A stretch of 46,991 nucleotides of DNA from an uncultured Chlorobiaceae bacterium (GTDB lineage: Bacteria; Bacteroidota; Chlorobiia; Chlorobiales; Chlorobiaceae): NCBI GenBank assembly GCA_903851385.1, contig CAINOC010000072.1, positions 1 through 46,991 on the forward strand, given 5' to 3'. Of this stretch, positions 1 to 8,599 are shown piece by piece. Below the pieces are notes generated by a model that made no database searches, was not told the origin of the DNA, and saw only the letters and a program-made list of their open reading frames with translations. The position numbers and the translations under genes are program-made. Position 1 is the stretch's first letter; every line of letters starts with the position of its first letter.

Positions 1-136
1 AATGTAGAGGTAAAGAGTGTGCTGTCTTTACTGGGTACAGCAATGTGCTTTTGCGAGGCTTGAGCCCAGTACGGTGAAAGTCGTACGCTGGGTTCTTAGG
101 GGACGGTGGCGCAGTAATGCGCCGCTGTTACCCGAT
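1..136 (+). mobile_element. Group II intron, 3' end (domains V and VI)
   Basis: Bases 62-95 fold into a 34-nt group II intron domain V: an 8-bp lower stem (62-69 with 88-95), a 2-nt CG bulge (86-87), a 6-bp upper stem (70-75 with 80-85) and a GAAA tetraloop (76-79). The AGC catalytic triad is at 63-65. A domain VI-like hairpin follows (103-128, core GGCGC/GCGCC), and the intron probably ends near 136 in ACCCGAT, a usual bacterial intron terminus. Bases 1-61 would be the tail of domain IV. No reverse transcriptase can be recognised in so short a stretch, so I cannot tell whether the intron is complete upstream of the window or a fragment. Confidence 0.88.
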
Positions 137-173
137 TATATTTTTTTGGCGGCGGATGAAGAGGGAGGGAATT

Positions 174-220
174 CAGTGGGCAGTCTTCTTAGTGCTGAGT
201 ACTGAGACGTGAGTGCTAAG
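174..220. repeat. Degenerate heptamer repeat tract
   Basis: Just after the intron, CAGTGGG (174-180) is followed by AGTGCTG, AGTACTG and diverged units up to about 220. The same two heptamer families recur at 736-800 and 41351-41398, always between genes. The tract carries no convincing reading frame. Confidence 0.6.
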
Positions 221-307
221 TCTGGAGAGAGATTTTTCACTGCGTTTCGAAATGACATTGTAGAGGGTTAGGGATGAAAGGGCTTTACCAATTTTGAATA
301 GAAGTAT

Positions 308-727
308 ATGAAATCGTACCATAAGGAGTTGTGGATGCAGGTGCCGGCGCGGATGGATTTTGTGAACATTACCGGGGATGTTGAGCTTGCGCTCAGGGAG
401 AGCGGCATAGAGGAAGGGCTCTGCCTGGTGAATGCAATGCACATTACGGCATCGGTCTTTATCAATGACGACGAATCCGGGTTGAAACATGATTACAAGC
501 GATGGCTTGAGGAACTTGCTCCCCATGAACCTATCAGCCGATACCACCACAACCTCTCGGGAGAGGATAATGGCGATGCCCATCTTAAACGACAGATTAT
601 GGGGCGAGAAGTTGTGGTGGCTGTGACAAAGGGGAAACTGCATTTCGGACCGTGGGAACAGATTTTTTATGCAGAGTTTGACGGACAGAGGAAGAAGAGG
701 GTGCTGGTGAAGATTATCGGGGAGTGA
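308..727 (+). CDS. YjbQ/UPF0047 family protein
   Basis: A 139-residue protein of the YjbQ (UPF0047) family, usually 130-140 residues and annotated as secondary thiamine-phosphate synthase; the physiological role is unsettled. The family hallmarks are present: N-terminal [29 protein letters not shown] in the middle, and a C-terminal stretch with [26 protein letters not shown] and the ending RVLVKIIG. A stronger Shine-Dalgarno (AAGGAG at 323-328) precedes a later ATG at 335, but the conserved N-terminus supports the ATG at 308. The gene stands alone, bounded by heptamer repeats on both sides, and converges on the glutamine synthetase gene across a shared terminator. Confidence 0.9.
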   Translation: MKSYHKELWMQVPARMDFVNITGDVELALRESGIEEGLCLVNAMHITASVFINDDESGLKHDYKRWLEELAPHEPISRYHHNLSGEDNGDAHLKRQIMGREVVVAVTKGKLHFGPWEQIFYAEFDGQRKKRVLVKIIGE

Positions 728-735
728 ACAAAAAA

Positions 736-800
736 AGTGCTGAGGGACGAAGGACGAGTACTGAGTGCTGAGTTGGGGAAGGAAGATCAGTGGGCAGTGG
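736..800. repeat. Heptamer repeat tract
   Basis: Imperfect tandem heptamers: AGTGCTG, GGACGAA, GGACGAG, TACTGAG and TGCTGAG in 736-772, then CAGTGGG-CAGTGG at 788-800. The units match those at 174-220 and 41351-41398, which points to a dispersed family of short tandemly repeated sequence like that known from cyanobacteria. Confidence 0.7.
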
Positions 801-814
801 TTAGAAGAAAAAAC

Positions 815-846
815 AAAAAAGGCCCGCGGTGCGGGCCTTTTTTGTT
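815..846. terminator. Bidirectional rho-independent terminator
   Basis: A perfect 7-bp stem, GGCCCGC (821-827) with GCGGGCC (831-837), with a 3-nt loop, is flanked by an A-rich run on the left and a T-rich run on the right. It can therefore end transcription from yjbQ on the plus strand and from the glutamine synthetase gene on the minus strand. Confidence 0.9.
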
Positions 847-861
847 GCAGGACTTTGTTGA

Positions 862-3006
862 TTAATGCTGGAAAAGCATTTCCAGGTATGTCGGGAGCTG
901 CCAGCGGCTGCGATCGACTACTTGTTCGAGGCTGTCGGCTACCACACGCACTGTGCTCATGAACGGAAGAAGTTCATCTGCGCAATAGTCAGCCTTTTCA
1001 AACTCGGTTGAGAATGACTCGATTTTTTCAATGGCCTCATCCAGCTCTGCACTGAGGTCAATAAGCGTTGAAAGGTTATCGGCCACCAGTTTAAAGTTAT
1101 CAGCCTGGCTCTTGAGCGCCTTGTCGGAAAGACCGATAGCATCAGCTGCAGAAAGCAGGTTATTAAAGGAGTTGCCGAGGTCGCCCTGGTATTCGGAAAC
1201 ATCAGGAATGACGAAGGTCTTCAACAGAAGCTGCAGGGTACGGGCTTCGATGTCAATACCCTTGACATAGCGTTCGAGACGGATATGCAGACGTGACTCT
1301 ATTTCTGGAACAGTCAAGACGCCATATTTGACAAACACATCCTGTACATCCTTCTTAAGCAGGGTTCTGAGTGCCTGAGGTGTATTCTTCAGGTTAGGCA
1401 ACCCTCTTTCGGAAGCGGCCTTCTGAAGGGCCTCGGCATAGTTGTCACCAGGGTAACGGATAGCCTTGGTAGCGGTAATCTGCTCACGAAGAGTTTCAAG
1501 AATTGCAGAGTCCTTTTCCTTTCCTGCTTTGATCTTTACCTGAATAGCGTCAGTGATCTCGTCAAGAGCTTCGGCCATAAGGGTGTTGAGCACCATGTTC
1601 GGCACAGATGCAGCCTGAGAAGAACCTACCGCCCTGAATTCAAACTTGTTACCTGTGAAGGCAAACGGTGATGTACGGTTACGGTCGGTATAGTCCTTAT
1701 TGACCTCCGGAACCTGTGAAAGGCCGAGATTAAGTACCTGCTTTTCTGTTTTCAGGTCTACCTTACCGCTTTCGATTGCATCAAGCACTCTTTCAAGCAG
1801 CTCGCCTAGGAAAACGGTTACAACCGCAGGAGGAGCTTCGTTGGCACCAAGACGGTGATCGTTGCCCATGCTGGCTATTGACATTCTCAAGACATCAGCT
1901 CTCTTATGGACGCCTTTGAGGACGGCAACAAGGAAAACGAGGAACTGAATGTTCTTTTCAGGAGTATCACCTGGATCAAGAAGATTAATACCGGTATTGG
2001 TACCGATCGACCAGTTGTTGTGCTTGCCTGAACCGTTGATGCCGGCAAACGGCTTTTCAGCAAGAAGCAGGGCAAAACCTTTTTTGTCAGCGATCTTTCT
2101 CATCACTTCCATGACAAGCAGGTTGTGATCAACGGCGATGTTGGCCTCTTCAAAAATCGGAGCAATTTCAAACTGGTGAGGAGCAACCTCGTTGTGACGG
2201 GTCTTGGCTGGAATACCGAGCAGGTAGAGTTCATGCTCGACATCCTGCATGAATTCCAGAACACGGTCAGGAATTGATCCAAAATAGTGGTCTTCAAGCT
2301 GCTGGCCTTTTGGCGGAAGAGCACCAAGCAGGGTACGGCCGCACATGACAAGGTCAGGACGATCCGTATAGAATTTTTTATCGATAAGGAAATATTCCTG
2401 CTCACAGCCGGCAAATGTTTTTACTCGTGTTACACCGGTAACGCCAAGGGTCTCAAGCAGGCGAATGGCTGATTTGCTGACTGCTTCCATTGAACGCAGC
2501 AGCGGAGTTTTGGCATCGAGCGCCTCGCCGTGGTAGGAGATGAAAACAGTTGGAATACAAAGAGTCAGATCTTTGCCACCCTTCATGAGGAAGGCCGGGC
2601 TGGAAGGATCCCATGCTGTGTAGCCACGTGCTTCAAAGGTGGTACGCATACCGCCTGATGGGAAGCTCGATGCATCCGGTTCACCCTGAATAAGCTGCTC
2701 ACCTGAAAAACGCTCAATGGGAGTACCATCGCGGTCAATCGACAAGAAAGCGTCGTGCTTTTCTGCTGTAGAACCAGTCATAGGCTGGAACCAGTGGGTG
2801 TAATGGGTAGCACCCTGCTCCATTGCCCACTCTTTCATGCCGTGCGCTACAACACCGGCAATTTCTGAAGATATTTTTTTACCTGCTTTGATGGTATCCT
2901 GCAAGGCTGCAAATTCTTCCTTAGGAAGTTTTGCGCGCATCGCCTTGTGATCAAAGGTCAACGATCCAAAGTAGGTGGAAACCGGAATTTTACTATCGCT
3001 CTTCAA
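862..3006 (-). CDS. glnN: Glutamine synthetase type III
   Basis: Makes glutamine from glutamate, ammonia and ATP in the cytoplasm. The length (about 714 residues) and N-terminal region (STYFGSLTFDHKAM, then HYTHWFQPMTG) are those of the GSIII class, not the shorter GSI or GSII. Conserved active-site stretches include NGSGKHNNWSIGTNTG, HEVAPHQFEIAPIFEEAN and GNDHRLGANEAPPA. Start choice: an ATG at 3030 has no well-placed ribosome binding site, whereas AAGGAGGT (3011-3018) lies 5 nt before a TTG at 3004-3006. I use the TTG; with the ATG the protein is 722 residues. An Lrp-type regulator gene lies just upstream on the same strand and may control it. Confidence 0.95.
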   Translation of the reverse strand: MKSDSKIPVSTYFGSLTFDHKAMRAKLPKEEFAALQDTIKAGKKISSEIAGVVAHGMKEWAMEQGATHYTHWFQPMTGSTAEKHDAFLSIDRDGTPIERFSGEQLIQGEPDASSFPSGGMRTTFEARGYTAWDPSSPAFLMKGGKDLTLCIPTVFISYHGEALDAKTPLLRSMEAVSKSAIRLLETLGVTGVTRVKTFAGCEQEYFLIDKKFYTDRPDLVMCGRTLLGALPPKGQQLEDHYFGSIPDRVLEFMQDVEHELYLLGIPAKTRHNEVAPHQFEIAPIFEEANIAVDHNLLVMEVMRKIADKKGFALLLAEKPFAGINGSGKHNNWSIGTNTGINLLDPGDTPEKNIQFLVFLVAVLKGVHKRADVLRMSIASMGNDHRLGANEAPPAVVTVFLGELLERVLDAIESGKVDLKTEKQVLNLGLSQVPEVNKDYTDRNRTSPFAFTGNKFEFRAVGSSQAASVPNMVLNTLMAEALDEITDAIQVKIKAGKEKDSAILETLREQITATKAIRYPGDNYAEALQKAASERGLPNLKNTPQALRTLLKKDVQDVFVKYGVLTVPEIESRLHIRLERYVKGIDIEARTLQLLLKTFVIPDVSEYQGDLGNSFNNLLSAADAIGLSDKALKSQADNFKLVADNLSTLIDLSAELDEAIEKIESFSTEFEKADYCADELLPFMSTVRVVADSLEQVVDRSRWQLPTYLEMLFQH

Positions 3007-3077
3007 ACGAACCTCCTTGTTGATTTGCATGATTTGGTGTGTGTTGTCTCCGAAAAAATAAATCGCTGTTGTCTTTT

Positions 3078-3602
3078 TTATTTCCTTGATTTTTTTTCAT
3101 CAAACGTAATCAGTACCTGACGGTCCTGAAGGTTGGTGCGAACAATTTCCGCACTGATCTTTTTATTTTTCTTCAACTGGGAAAGCACAAAGCTTGTATT
3201 GGTGGAAAGGACACCGGGCCAACTCTGGATTCTGGATAGAAACATTTCAAGGGATGCGGTGTTATGGGTCATGACTTTTAGAATATGCGAGCCTTCACCG
3301 GTAACGGAAAAACACTCCATAATCTCATCCTCTTTCATTACATGCTCCATAAATGACTTGTAATGCTTTGAGGAGTCAATTCTGACCCTGACAAACGCAT
3401 GGATATCAAAACCAAGCTGGCGTTCATCAACCTCCATGGAAAAGCCTTTGATGATACCATTCTTCTGCAGCTTGTCAAGCCGTTCACTGACAGAGGGTAT
3501 GGAAAGGCCAACAACTTCCGCAAGTTCGCTCAACCGAACCCTGCCGTTTTCGCCAAGAGACTCAATTATTTTAAGGTCAATCAGATCAAGATGGCCCGAC
3601 AT
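3078..3602 (-). CDS. Lrp/AsnC family transcriptional regulator
   Basis: A 174-residue Lrp/AsnC regulator. Residues 1-60 form the helix-turn-helix domain (begins LDLIDLKIIESLGENGRVRL; the recognition region includes GLSIPSVSERLDKLQKNGII). The rest is the ligand-binding alpha/beta domain (FDIHAFVRVRI, CFSVTGEGSHILKVM). These proteins sense amino acids or related ligands and bind DNA as dimers or larger assemblies. It lies 71 bp upstream of the glutamine synthetase start on the same strand, which suggests control of nitrogen assimilation; the target is inferred. The charged C-terminal tail beyond the domain (about 20 residues) is longer than usual. Confidence 0.92.
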   Translation of the reverse strand: MSGHLDLIDLKIIESLGENGRVRLSELAEVVGLSIPSVSERLDKLQKNGIIKGFSMEVDERQLGFDIHAFVRVRIDSSKHYKSFMEHVMKEDEIMECFSVTGEGSHILKVMTHNTASLEMFLSRIQSWPGVLSTNTSFVLSQLKKNKKISAEIVRTNLQDRQVLITFDEKKSRK

Positions 3603-3964
3603 GGCATGATTTTGTTTAATTCAATTTTGTAGGAAATTAACCAATAATAAGAAAAAAACAATCGGTTTCTTTAGAATTCACCTCTATTCAGGCAAAATTC
3701 TTAAATAATTTAGGGTCAGCATCTCTAAAACACGTTTACCGGCAACACTGCAAGCAATTATCAGCCGCTGCCCATTTGCTTTATGTTAGCGCAATTTATC
3801 GAAATCGCGATAAAGAGACCAGTGCAGGGGTTATGTTTTTTGTAACAAAAACCTGGCACTTTCCTATGAGCTGATGGTTTTCCTTATCGGATTATAATTA
3901 TTTATATTAACGCCTTGATTCGGGGCAATCCACATCTCTTGTAATTACAAAATCATAAGTAACG
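3603..3964. other. Divergent intergenic region with two palindromes
   Basis: This 362-bp AT-rich stretch separates the Lrp gene (minus) from the carotene desaturase gene (plus). It has two inverted repeats: TTTATCG/CGATAAA at 3795-3814 (6-nt spacer), and a GTTTTT..AAAAAC palindrome at about 3835-3852. Either could be an operator. No RNA gene or coding frame is apparent. Confidence 0.4.
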
Positions 3965-5326
3965 GTGAAAATAGCAATTTTCGGCGCAGGAGTTGCAGGA
4001 CTCAGCGCAGCAATAGAACTTGTGGATCGAGGGCACTCGGTTGAAATTTATGAGAAACGCAAAATACTTGGCGGAAAGGTTTCGGTATGGAAAGACAGTG
4101 ATGGCGATTCCATAGAGTCGGGGCTTCATATTGTTTTCGGGGGTTACGCACAACTTCAGAAATACCTCAAGCGAGTCGGCGCTGGAGATAATTATCAGTG
4201 GAAAGAGCACTCACTCATCTATGCCGAGCCGGACGGCAAGCAATCTTATTTTAAAAAAGCAAAGCTTCCGAGCCCCTGGGCAGAAGTGGTTGGCGGTCTG
4301 CAGACCGATTTTCTCACCATGTGGGATAAAATTTCTCTGATCAAGGGACTCTTCCCTGCCCTTGCAGGCAATGAGGAGTATTTTCGCAGCCAGGACCATA
4401 TGACCTATTCGGAATGGCACCGGAGAAGAGGAGCTTCTGAACATTCATTGCAAAAGCTGTGGCGCGCTATCGCACTTGCCATGAATTTCATAGAGCCTAA
4501 CATCATCAGCGCTAGACCGATGATCACCATTTTCAAATATTTCGGGACAGATTATGCGGCAACAAAGTTTGCCTTTTTCCGGAAAAATCCTGGCGACTCG
4601 ATGATTGAGCCAATGCGGCAATATATCCAGAGCAAGGGTGGACGTATTTTTGTTGATGCCAAGCTGAAGAGCTTTGAACTGAACAGTGATGAAACCATTA
4701 AACATGCAGTCCTGCAGGATGGCCATAAAATTGAGGCTGACGCCTATATTTCAGCGCTGCCTGTTCATAACATTAAAAAAATAGTCCCCAATGAGTGGCT
4801 TGCCCATAAATATTTCCGCAACCTCCACGAGTTTGTCGGCAGCCCGGTTGCAAACTGTCAGCTCTGGTTTGACAGAAAAATAACCGATACCGATAATCTC
4901 ATGTTTTCGCAGGGCACTACTTTCGCGACCTTTGCTGATGTATCACTCACCTGCCCTGATGATTTCCAGAGTGGCACGGGAACGGCTAACGGCGGCAGCG
5001 TCATGAGCCTTGTTCTTGCACCAGCACACCAACTCATGAATATGCCGAACGAGGTCATCACCGGGCTGGTCATGAAAGACATTCATGACAGATTTCCTAA
5101 GTCTCGTGGGGCAAAACTGCTGAAATCAACGATTGTCAAAATTCCCCAATCTGTTTACAAGGCTGTTCCTGATGTCGATCAATACCGACCTGATCAGATC
5201 AGCCCTATCAAAAACTTTTTCCTTGCCGGCGATTATACCGATCAACACTATCTCGCATCAATGGAAGGAGCCGCGCTGAGTGGAAAGCTGGTTGCTGAAA
5301 AGCTCCTCAGCAAATTCGGTGGCTGA
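3965..5326 (+). CDS. crtQ: Zeta-carotene/phytoene desaturase (CrtQ-type)
   Basis: A 453-residue FAD-dependent desaturase of the plant/cyanobacterial CrtP-CrtQ type, which introduces double bonds on the way to lycopene and the aryl carotenoids of green sulfur bacteria. An N-terminal Rossmann motif (GAGVAGLSAAIEL, residues 8-20), GLHIVFGGY near residue 54 and a C-terminal FAD motif (FFLAGDYTDQHYLASMEGAALSG) are present. It begins at GTG 3965. I assign CrtQ rather than CrtP because of its genome neighbourhood, as I remember it from Chlorobaculum tepidum; the sequence alone does not fully separate the two. It is followed at 22 bp by arsS, so the four genes to 7683 may be one transcript. Confidence 0.78.
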   Translation: MKIAIFGAGVAGLSAAIELVDRGHSVEIYEKRKILGGKVSVWKDSDGDSIESGLHIVFGGYAQLQKYLKRVGAGDNYQWKEHSLIYAEPDGKQSYFKKAKLPSPWAEVVGGLQTDFLTMWDKISLIKGLFPALAGNEEYFRSQDHMTYSEWHRRRGASEHSLQKLWRAIALAMNFIEPNIISARPMITIFKYFGTDYAATKFAFFRKNPGDSMIEPMRQYIQSKGGRIFVDAKLKSFELNSDETIKHAVLQDGHKIEADAYISALPVHNIKKIVPNEWLAHKYFRNLHEFVGSPVANCQLWFDRKITDTDNLMFSQGTTFATFADVSLTCPDDFQSGTGTANGGSVMSLVLAPAHQLMNMPNEVITGLVMKDIHDRFPKSRGAKLLKSTIVKIPQSVYKAVPDVDQYRPDQISPIKNFFLAGDYTDQHYLASMEGAALSGKLVAEKLLSKFGG

Positions 5327-5348
5327 ATTAATGTAGCCTGCGCTTGCC

Positions 5349-6404
5349 ATGCAAAATCAACACGAACAACACCGGAAAAAGATGCTGTTTCCAACCGCTG
5401 ACGCGCAGGTAAAGCTGCTTGAAGAGACTGACTGCGGTATCATTGCGTTCAGTGAAAAGGTTAAAGAATCCGGTAACAGTCCAATCTCAGCCACGACTAT
5501 CAATGTGTTGCAGATCAACACTGGCTACCGCTGCAACCTCCTCTGCCGACACTGCCATGTTGGTGCCGGACCGGATCGCAGCGAAATGATGACTCGCCAG
5601 ACAATGCAGCAATGCCTTGATGTTCTTGGTGAAGGCTCCATAAACACCATTGACATTACAGGTGGAGCGCCTGAAATGAACCCTAAATTCCGCTGGTTCA
5701 TTGAACGTATCAGAGAACGTGTACATGATGCAACAATCCTTGTCCGATCGAACCTGACCCTTTTAACTGCTCATGAAAAATACCGTGACATTCCTGAATT
5801 TCTGAAGCAACAAAGGGTCACCCTCATCGCATCACTTCCCTGCTACACTAAGGCAGCTGTTGATTCTGTCAGGGGAAAAGGGGTTTTCGACCGATCCATT
5901 GCTGCATTGAAACTGTTCAACAACCTTGGATACGGTAAAGAGGAAAGCGGTCTCGAGCTCAACCTTGTCTATAATCCCGGAGGAGCTTCACTGCCAGAGG
6001 AGCAGCTTCAGCTTGAAAGGAAATACCGTAAGCAACTCTTTGAAGAGCATGGCATAGTCTTCAACCAGCTTTATATCATTACTAATATGCCGATCAGCCG
6101 TTTTCTTAATGATCTGCTTGAAAACGGCCAGTACTGCCAGTATATGACGCTTCTGGCAAAAAGCTTTAATCCCCTTGCAGTGGACAATCTGATGTGTCGA
6201 ACAACGCTGTCTGTCAGGTGGGACGGCACACTCTACGACTGTGACTTCAACCAGATGCTCAACCTCCCTCTGGATAAAAGGGTCGAGCAGCATATCAGCT
6301 CGTTCAATAAGGAAATGCTCCAGAGCCGCATCATAACCGTCGGCCAGCACTGTTACGGGTGCACAGCCGGTGCTGGTTCAAGTTGTCAGGGAACTCTTGT
6401 ATGA
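5349..6404 (+). CDS. arsS: Arsenosugar biosynthesis radical SAM protein ArsS
   Basis: A 351-residue radical SAM enzyme. The CxxxCxxC cluster motif appears as CNLLCRHC near residue 60, followed by DITGGAPEMNP. The C-terminal domain has further cysteines (CRTTLSVRWDGTLYDCDF) and the tail CYGCTAGAGSSCQG that marks the ArsS family, some of whose members are selenoproteins. ArsS enzymes transfer a 5'-deoxyadenosyl group to methylated arsenic. No in-frame TGA is seen here, so this copy is the all-cysteine form. Its stop overlaps the next start (ATGA), and the two following transferases are the usual partners of this family. No arsM methyltransferase is in the window. Confidence 0.88.
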   Translation: MQNQHEQHRKKMLFPTADAQVKLLEETDCGIIAFSEKVKESGNSPISATTINVLQINTGYRCNLLCRHCHVGAGPDRSEMMTRQTMQQCLDVLGEGSINTIDITGGAPEMNPKFRWFIERIRERVHDATILVRSNLTLLTAHEKYRDIPEFLKQQRVTLIASLPCYTKAAVDSVRGKGVFDRSIAALKLFNNLGYGKEESGLELNLVYNPGGASLPEEQLQLERKYRKQLFEEHGIVFNQLYIITNMPISRFLNDLLENGQYCQYMTLLAKSFNPLAVDNLMCRTTLSVRWDGTLYDCDFNQMLNLPLDKRVEQHISSFNKEMLQSRIITVGQHCYGCTAGAGSSCQGTLV

Positions 6405-7003
6405 CCCAAGAGGCTCTGCTTATCATTTTCACCAAAAACCCTGAACAGGGATTGGTAAAAACACGTTTAGCAAGTTCCATCGGTGATGAGAAAGCTCTTG
6501 AGATTTATGAGAAACTCCGGCAGCATACCGCTTTAATCACCGAAAATGTTGCTGTGAACCGGACCGTATTTTATTCTCACTACCTCCCTTCTACAGACAT
6601 CTTTGTCGCGGAAAATTTTTCCTTTCAACTTCAGGTCGGCAACGATCTTGGTGAGCGTATGCTTCATGCAATCAAGTGCGGGTTTGACAAAGGGTTTCGC
6701 CGCGTCGTGCTTATAGGAACAGACTGTTATGAGTTGAATGCAGCAATCCTGGATTCAGCCTTCGCGGCTCTTAAGCGTGCAGATGCAGTTGTGGGACCTG
6801 CCAGTGATGGAGGATTTTACCTTATCGGACTGACCAAGCCCATAGACGAGCTCTTTCTAGGTCGAGAGTGGAGTACAAAGGAGGTACTCAACGGAACCAT
6901 AGAGGTTCTTCAGCGCCTCGCTTTACCGTATGAACTGCTTCCTGAGCTGTCGGATATCGATACTTTTGATGACCTGAAAAAAAGCGGATTATGGTCGAAA
7001 TAA
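6401..7003 (+). CDS. TIGR04282-type transferase 1 (CofC-like)
   Basis: A 200-residue protein of the DUF2064/TIGR04282 family, a nucleotidyltransferase-fold protein found beside ArsS-type radical SAM genes. Visible features are the N-terminal IIFTKNPEQGLVKTRLA and the internal VLIGTDCYELN and VGPASDGGFYLIGL, typical of the family. The ATG at 6401 overlaps the arsS stop by 4 nt; an upstream in-frame ATG at 6359 would lie inside arsS and is not used. The reaction is not established; a role in building the sugar part of arsenosugars is inferred from gene context. Confidence 0.86.
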   Translation: MTQEALLIIFTKNPEQGLVKTRLASSIGDEKALEIYEKLRQHTALITENVAVNRTVFYSHYLPSTDIFVAENFSFQLQVGNDLGERMLHAIKCGFDKGFRRVVLIGTDCYELNAAILDSAFAALKRADAVVGPASDGGFYLIGLTKPIDELFLGREWSTKEVLNGTIEVLQRLALPYELLPELSDIDTFDDLKKSGLWSK

Positions 7004-7683
7004 GCATAAGCATTATTGTCCCCACCTATAACGAAGAAGCTATCATTGCCGAGTCCTTAAAGGCACTTCTTGCAATAACCGAGCAATCCGAAGGGGTCGA
7101 GATTATTGTCAGCGATGCGAGCACAGATGGGACACGAAAAATTCTTTCTGAGTTTCCGGTAACCGTTTGCCACAGTGCAAAAGGACGCGCCATACAAATG
7201 AATACGGGTGCGCAAGGAGCCACAGGAGATATTCTCTATTTTCTTCATGCTGACACTTTACCTCCGGAGACCTTTATCCATAATATCCGTTCAGCTGTTG
7301 GAAACGGTAAAAAAGCCGGATGCTTCCGGATGAACTTTAACGACAGCAATCCAATAATGAGCCTGTACGGATGGTTCACACAGTTTCCGCTGATGATATG
7401 CAGGGGAGGTGATCAGTCGCTTTATATTGATAAATCACTCTTTCAGGAGATCGGAGGATTCGACGAAACCCATCTCGTTATGGAAGATATCAATATCATC
7501 AATCGCATCGAAGAGCGCGCAGAATTTCACATTCTTGAAGCAGAGGTCACTACATCGGCCAGAAGGTATCACCAAAACGGTATAATCCGACTCCAGCTGC
7601 TCTTTGGAACCATTCATCTGATGTATGCGCTCGGATGTGACCAGGAGACAATTATCAGGTACTACAGGGAGAATATCCGCTGA
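6991..7683 (+). CDS. TIGR04283-type family 2 glycosyltransferase
   Basis: A 230-residue GT-A fold glycosyltransferase (family 2), matching the 'transferase 2, rSAM/selenodomain-associated' group. It starts ISIIVPTYNEEAIIAESL, with EIIVSDASTDGT, AKGRAIQMNTGA and LYFLHADTLPP (the DxD-like HAD) following. A GGDQSLYIDKSLFQEIGGFDE-type acceptor stretch, here given in part, lies near residue 135. The ATG at 6991 overlaps the previous gene by 13 nt, so translation is probably coupled. Together with arsS and transferase 1 it forms the standard three-gene set. Confidence 0.88.
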   Translation: MVEISISIIVPTYNEEAIIAESLKALLAITEQSEGVEIIVSDASTDGTRKILSEFPVTVCHSAKGRAIQMNTGAQGATGDILYFLHADTLPPETFIHNIRSAVGNGKKAGCFRMNFNDSNPIMSLYGWFTQFPLMICRGGDQSLYIDKSLFQEIGGFDETHLVMEDINIINRIEERAEFHILEAEVTTSARRYHQNGIIRLQLLFGTIHLMYALGCDQETIIRYYRENIR

Positions 7684-7835
7684 TGAGTGAAGGAAACCCG
7701 CATTGGCAGTATCGACCAGCAAACGGGCAATTTTCCCTGATAAAAATACCTTTTAAGAGAGGTGAAGAACTTAGTAAATAGATTGTTATATTGAGCAAAA
7801 TACGTCTAATTACTTACCCTTAACCACATACAACT

Positions 7836-8498
7836 ATGGCAGCAGAAGAGCTCAACAAACCGGCTGGCGCCCCTAAACCGGCGGCCCCGACAAAATCGGA
7901 ATCCAATGTCGGTAATGGAGATATGGCTAATTTGATCGGCAACGTGGGCTACCTGATTGACTCGACTATTGAGTCAGTTCAGGGAATAATAAGCTCAGTA
8001 AGTTCCGCTACCGGACAGCTGATTGACGGTGTTACCTCAACTATTAATTCTGAACCGGTCCAGGGAATAATCCATAATGTCAACACGGTTTCCGGACAAC
8101 TGATTGAGGGCGTAACATCAACCACGGGACAGCTGATTGATGGAGTTACCGCTACCATTAATTCAGAGCAGGTTCAAAGTTCTTTTCAGGAACTCGGCAA
8201 GTTATGGAAAAATCTGCTTGAAAACCTGAACTCAACAGTCAGCTCCGGTCAGGTGCAGAACTTGTTTGCCAATGTAAATTCCGGACTCGGTCAGCTGGTG
8301 AACAACATCGTTTCATCTGGAATACCAACAGGTCAGGACCGGCATAGAAAGGAGATCACACAAATCCCATTCTCTCAGAAAGAGATTGTACCGGAAATAA
8401 AAGCTGCTGCGCCAGAAGTAAAAGCTCCAGCTCCAGAAGTAAAAGCTGCTGTTCCTGTAGTGACACCATCTGCACCTGCAGCGAAACCTAAAATCTGA
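7836..8498 (+). CDS. Repeat-rich protein, possible chlorosome envelope protein
   Basis: I cannot assign this 220-residue protein firmly. The middle (about residues 25-165) is built from imperfect amphipathic repeats with GQLIDGVTSTINSE and GQLIEGVTSTTGQLIDG-type units and recurring 'VQ..' and 'SSG'. The N-terminus is Ala/Pro/Lys-rich and the C-terminus is a Pro-Ala-Lys tail with repeated PEVKA. There is no signal peptide and no long membrane segment. Its size and Gly/Val/Asn-rich helical repeats recall the CsmB/CsmH class of chlorosome proteins, and the neighbourhood (carotenoid gene nearby) fits, but this is inference. A large hairpin lies 32 bp after the stop. Confidence 0.75.
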   Translation: MAAEELNKPAGAPKPAAPTKSESNVGNGDMANLIGNVGYLIDSTIESVQGIISSVSSATGQLIDGVTSTINSEPVQGIIHNVNTVSGQLIEGVTSTTGQLIDGVTATINSEQVQSSFQELGKLWKNLLENLNSTVSSGQVQNLFANVNSGLGQLVNNIVSSGIPTGQDRHRKEITQIPFSQKEIVPEIKAAAPEVKAPAPEVKAAVPVVTPSAPAAKPKI

Positions 8499-8529
8499 TC
8501 ATTACAAGAACAGGACAGTTTCAAATTGC

Positions 8530-8599
8530 AATTACTGAAATATAAGAGCTGTATCGAATTTTTTTTAATTGTCCATACAGTTGTTTTATTTCAGTAATT
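8530..8599. repeat. Long imperfect inverted repeat (70 nt)
   Basis: Bases 8530-8557 pair with 8572-8599. The first 13 pairs are perfect (AATTACTGAAATA with its complement), and of 28 opposed pairs only three are mismatches (8543, 8546, 8555) with one G-T pair. The loop (8558-8571) holds an eight-T run. It could be a transcript-ending or RNA-stabilising hairpin for the preceding gene, or a small mobile-element remnant. Since it covers the TTG at 8569, that codon is unlikely to start the next gene. Confidence 0.75.

Noticed and set aside
17-205. 62-codon open frame at the window start
   Set aside because: It runs through group II intron domains V and VI, whose RNA structure explains the sequence.
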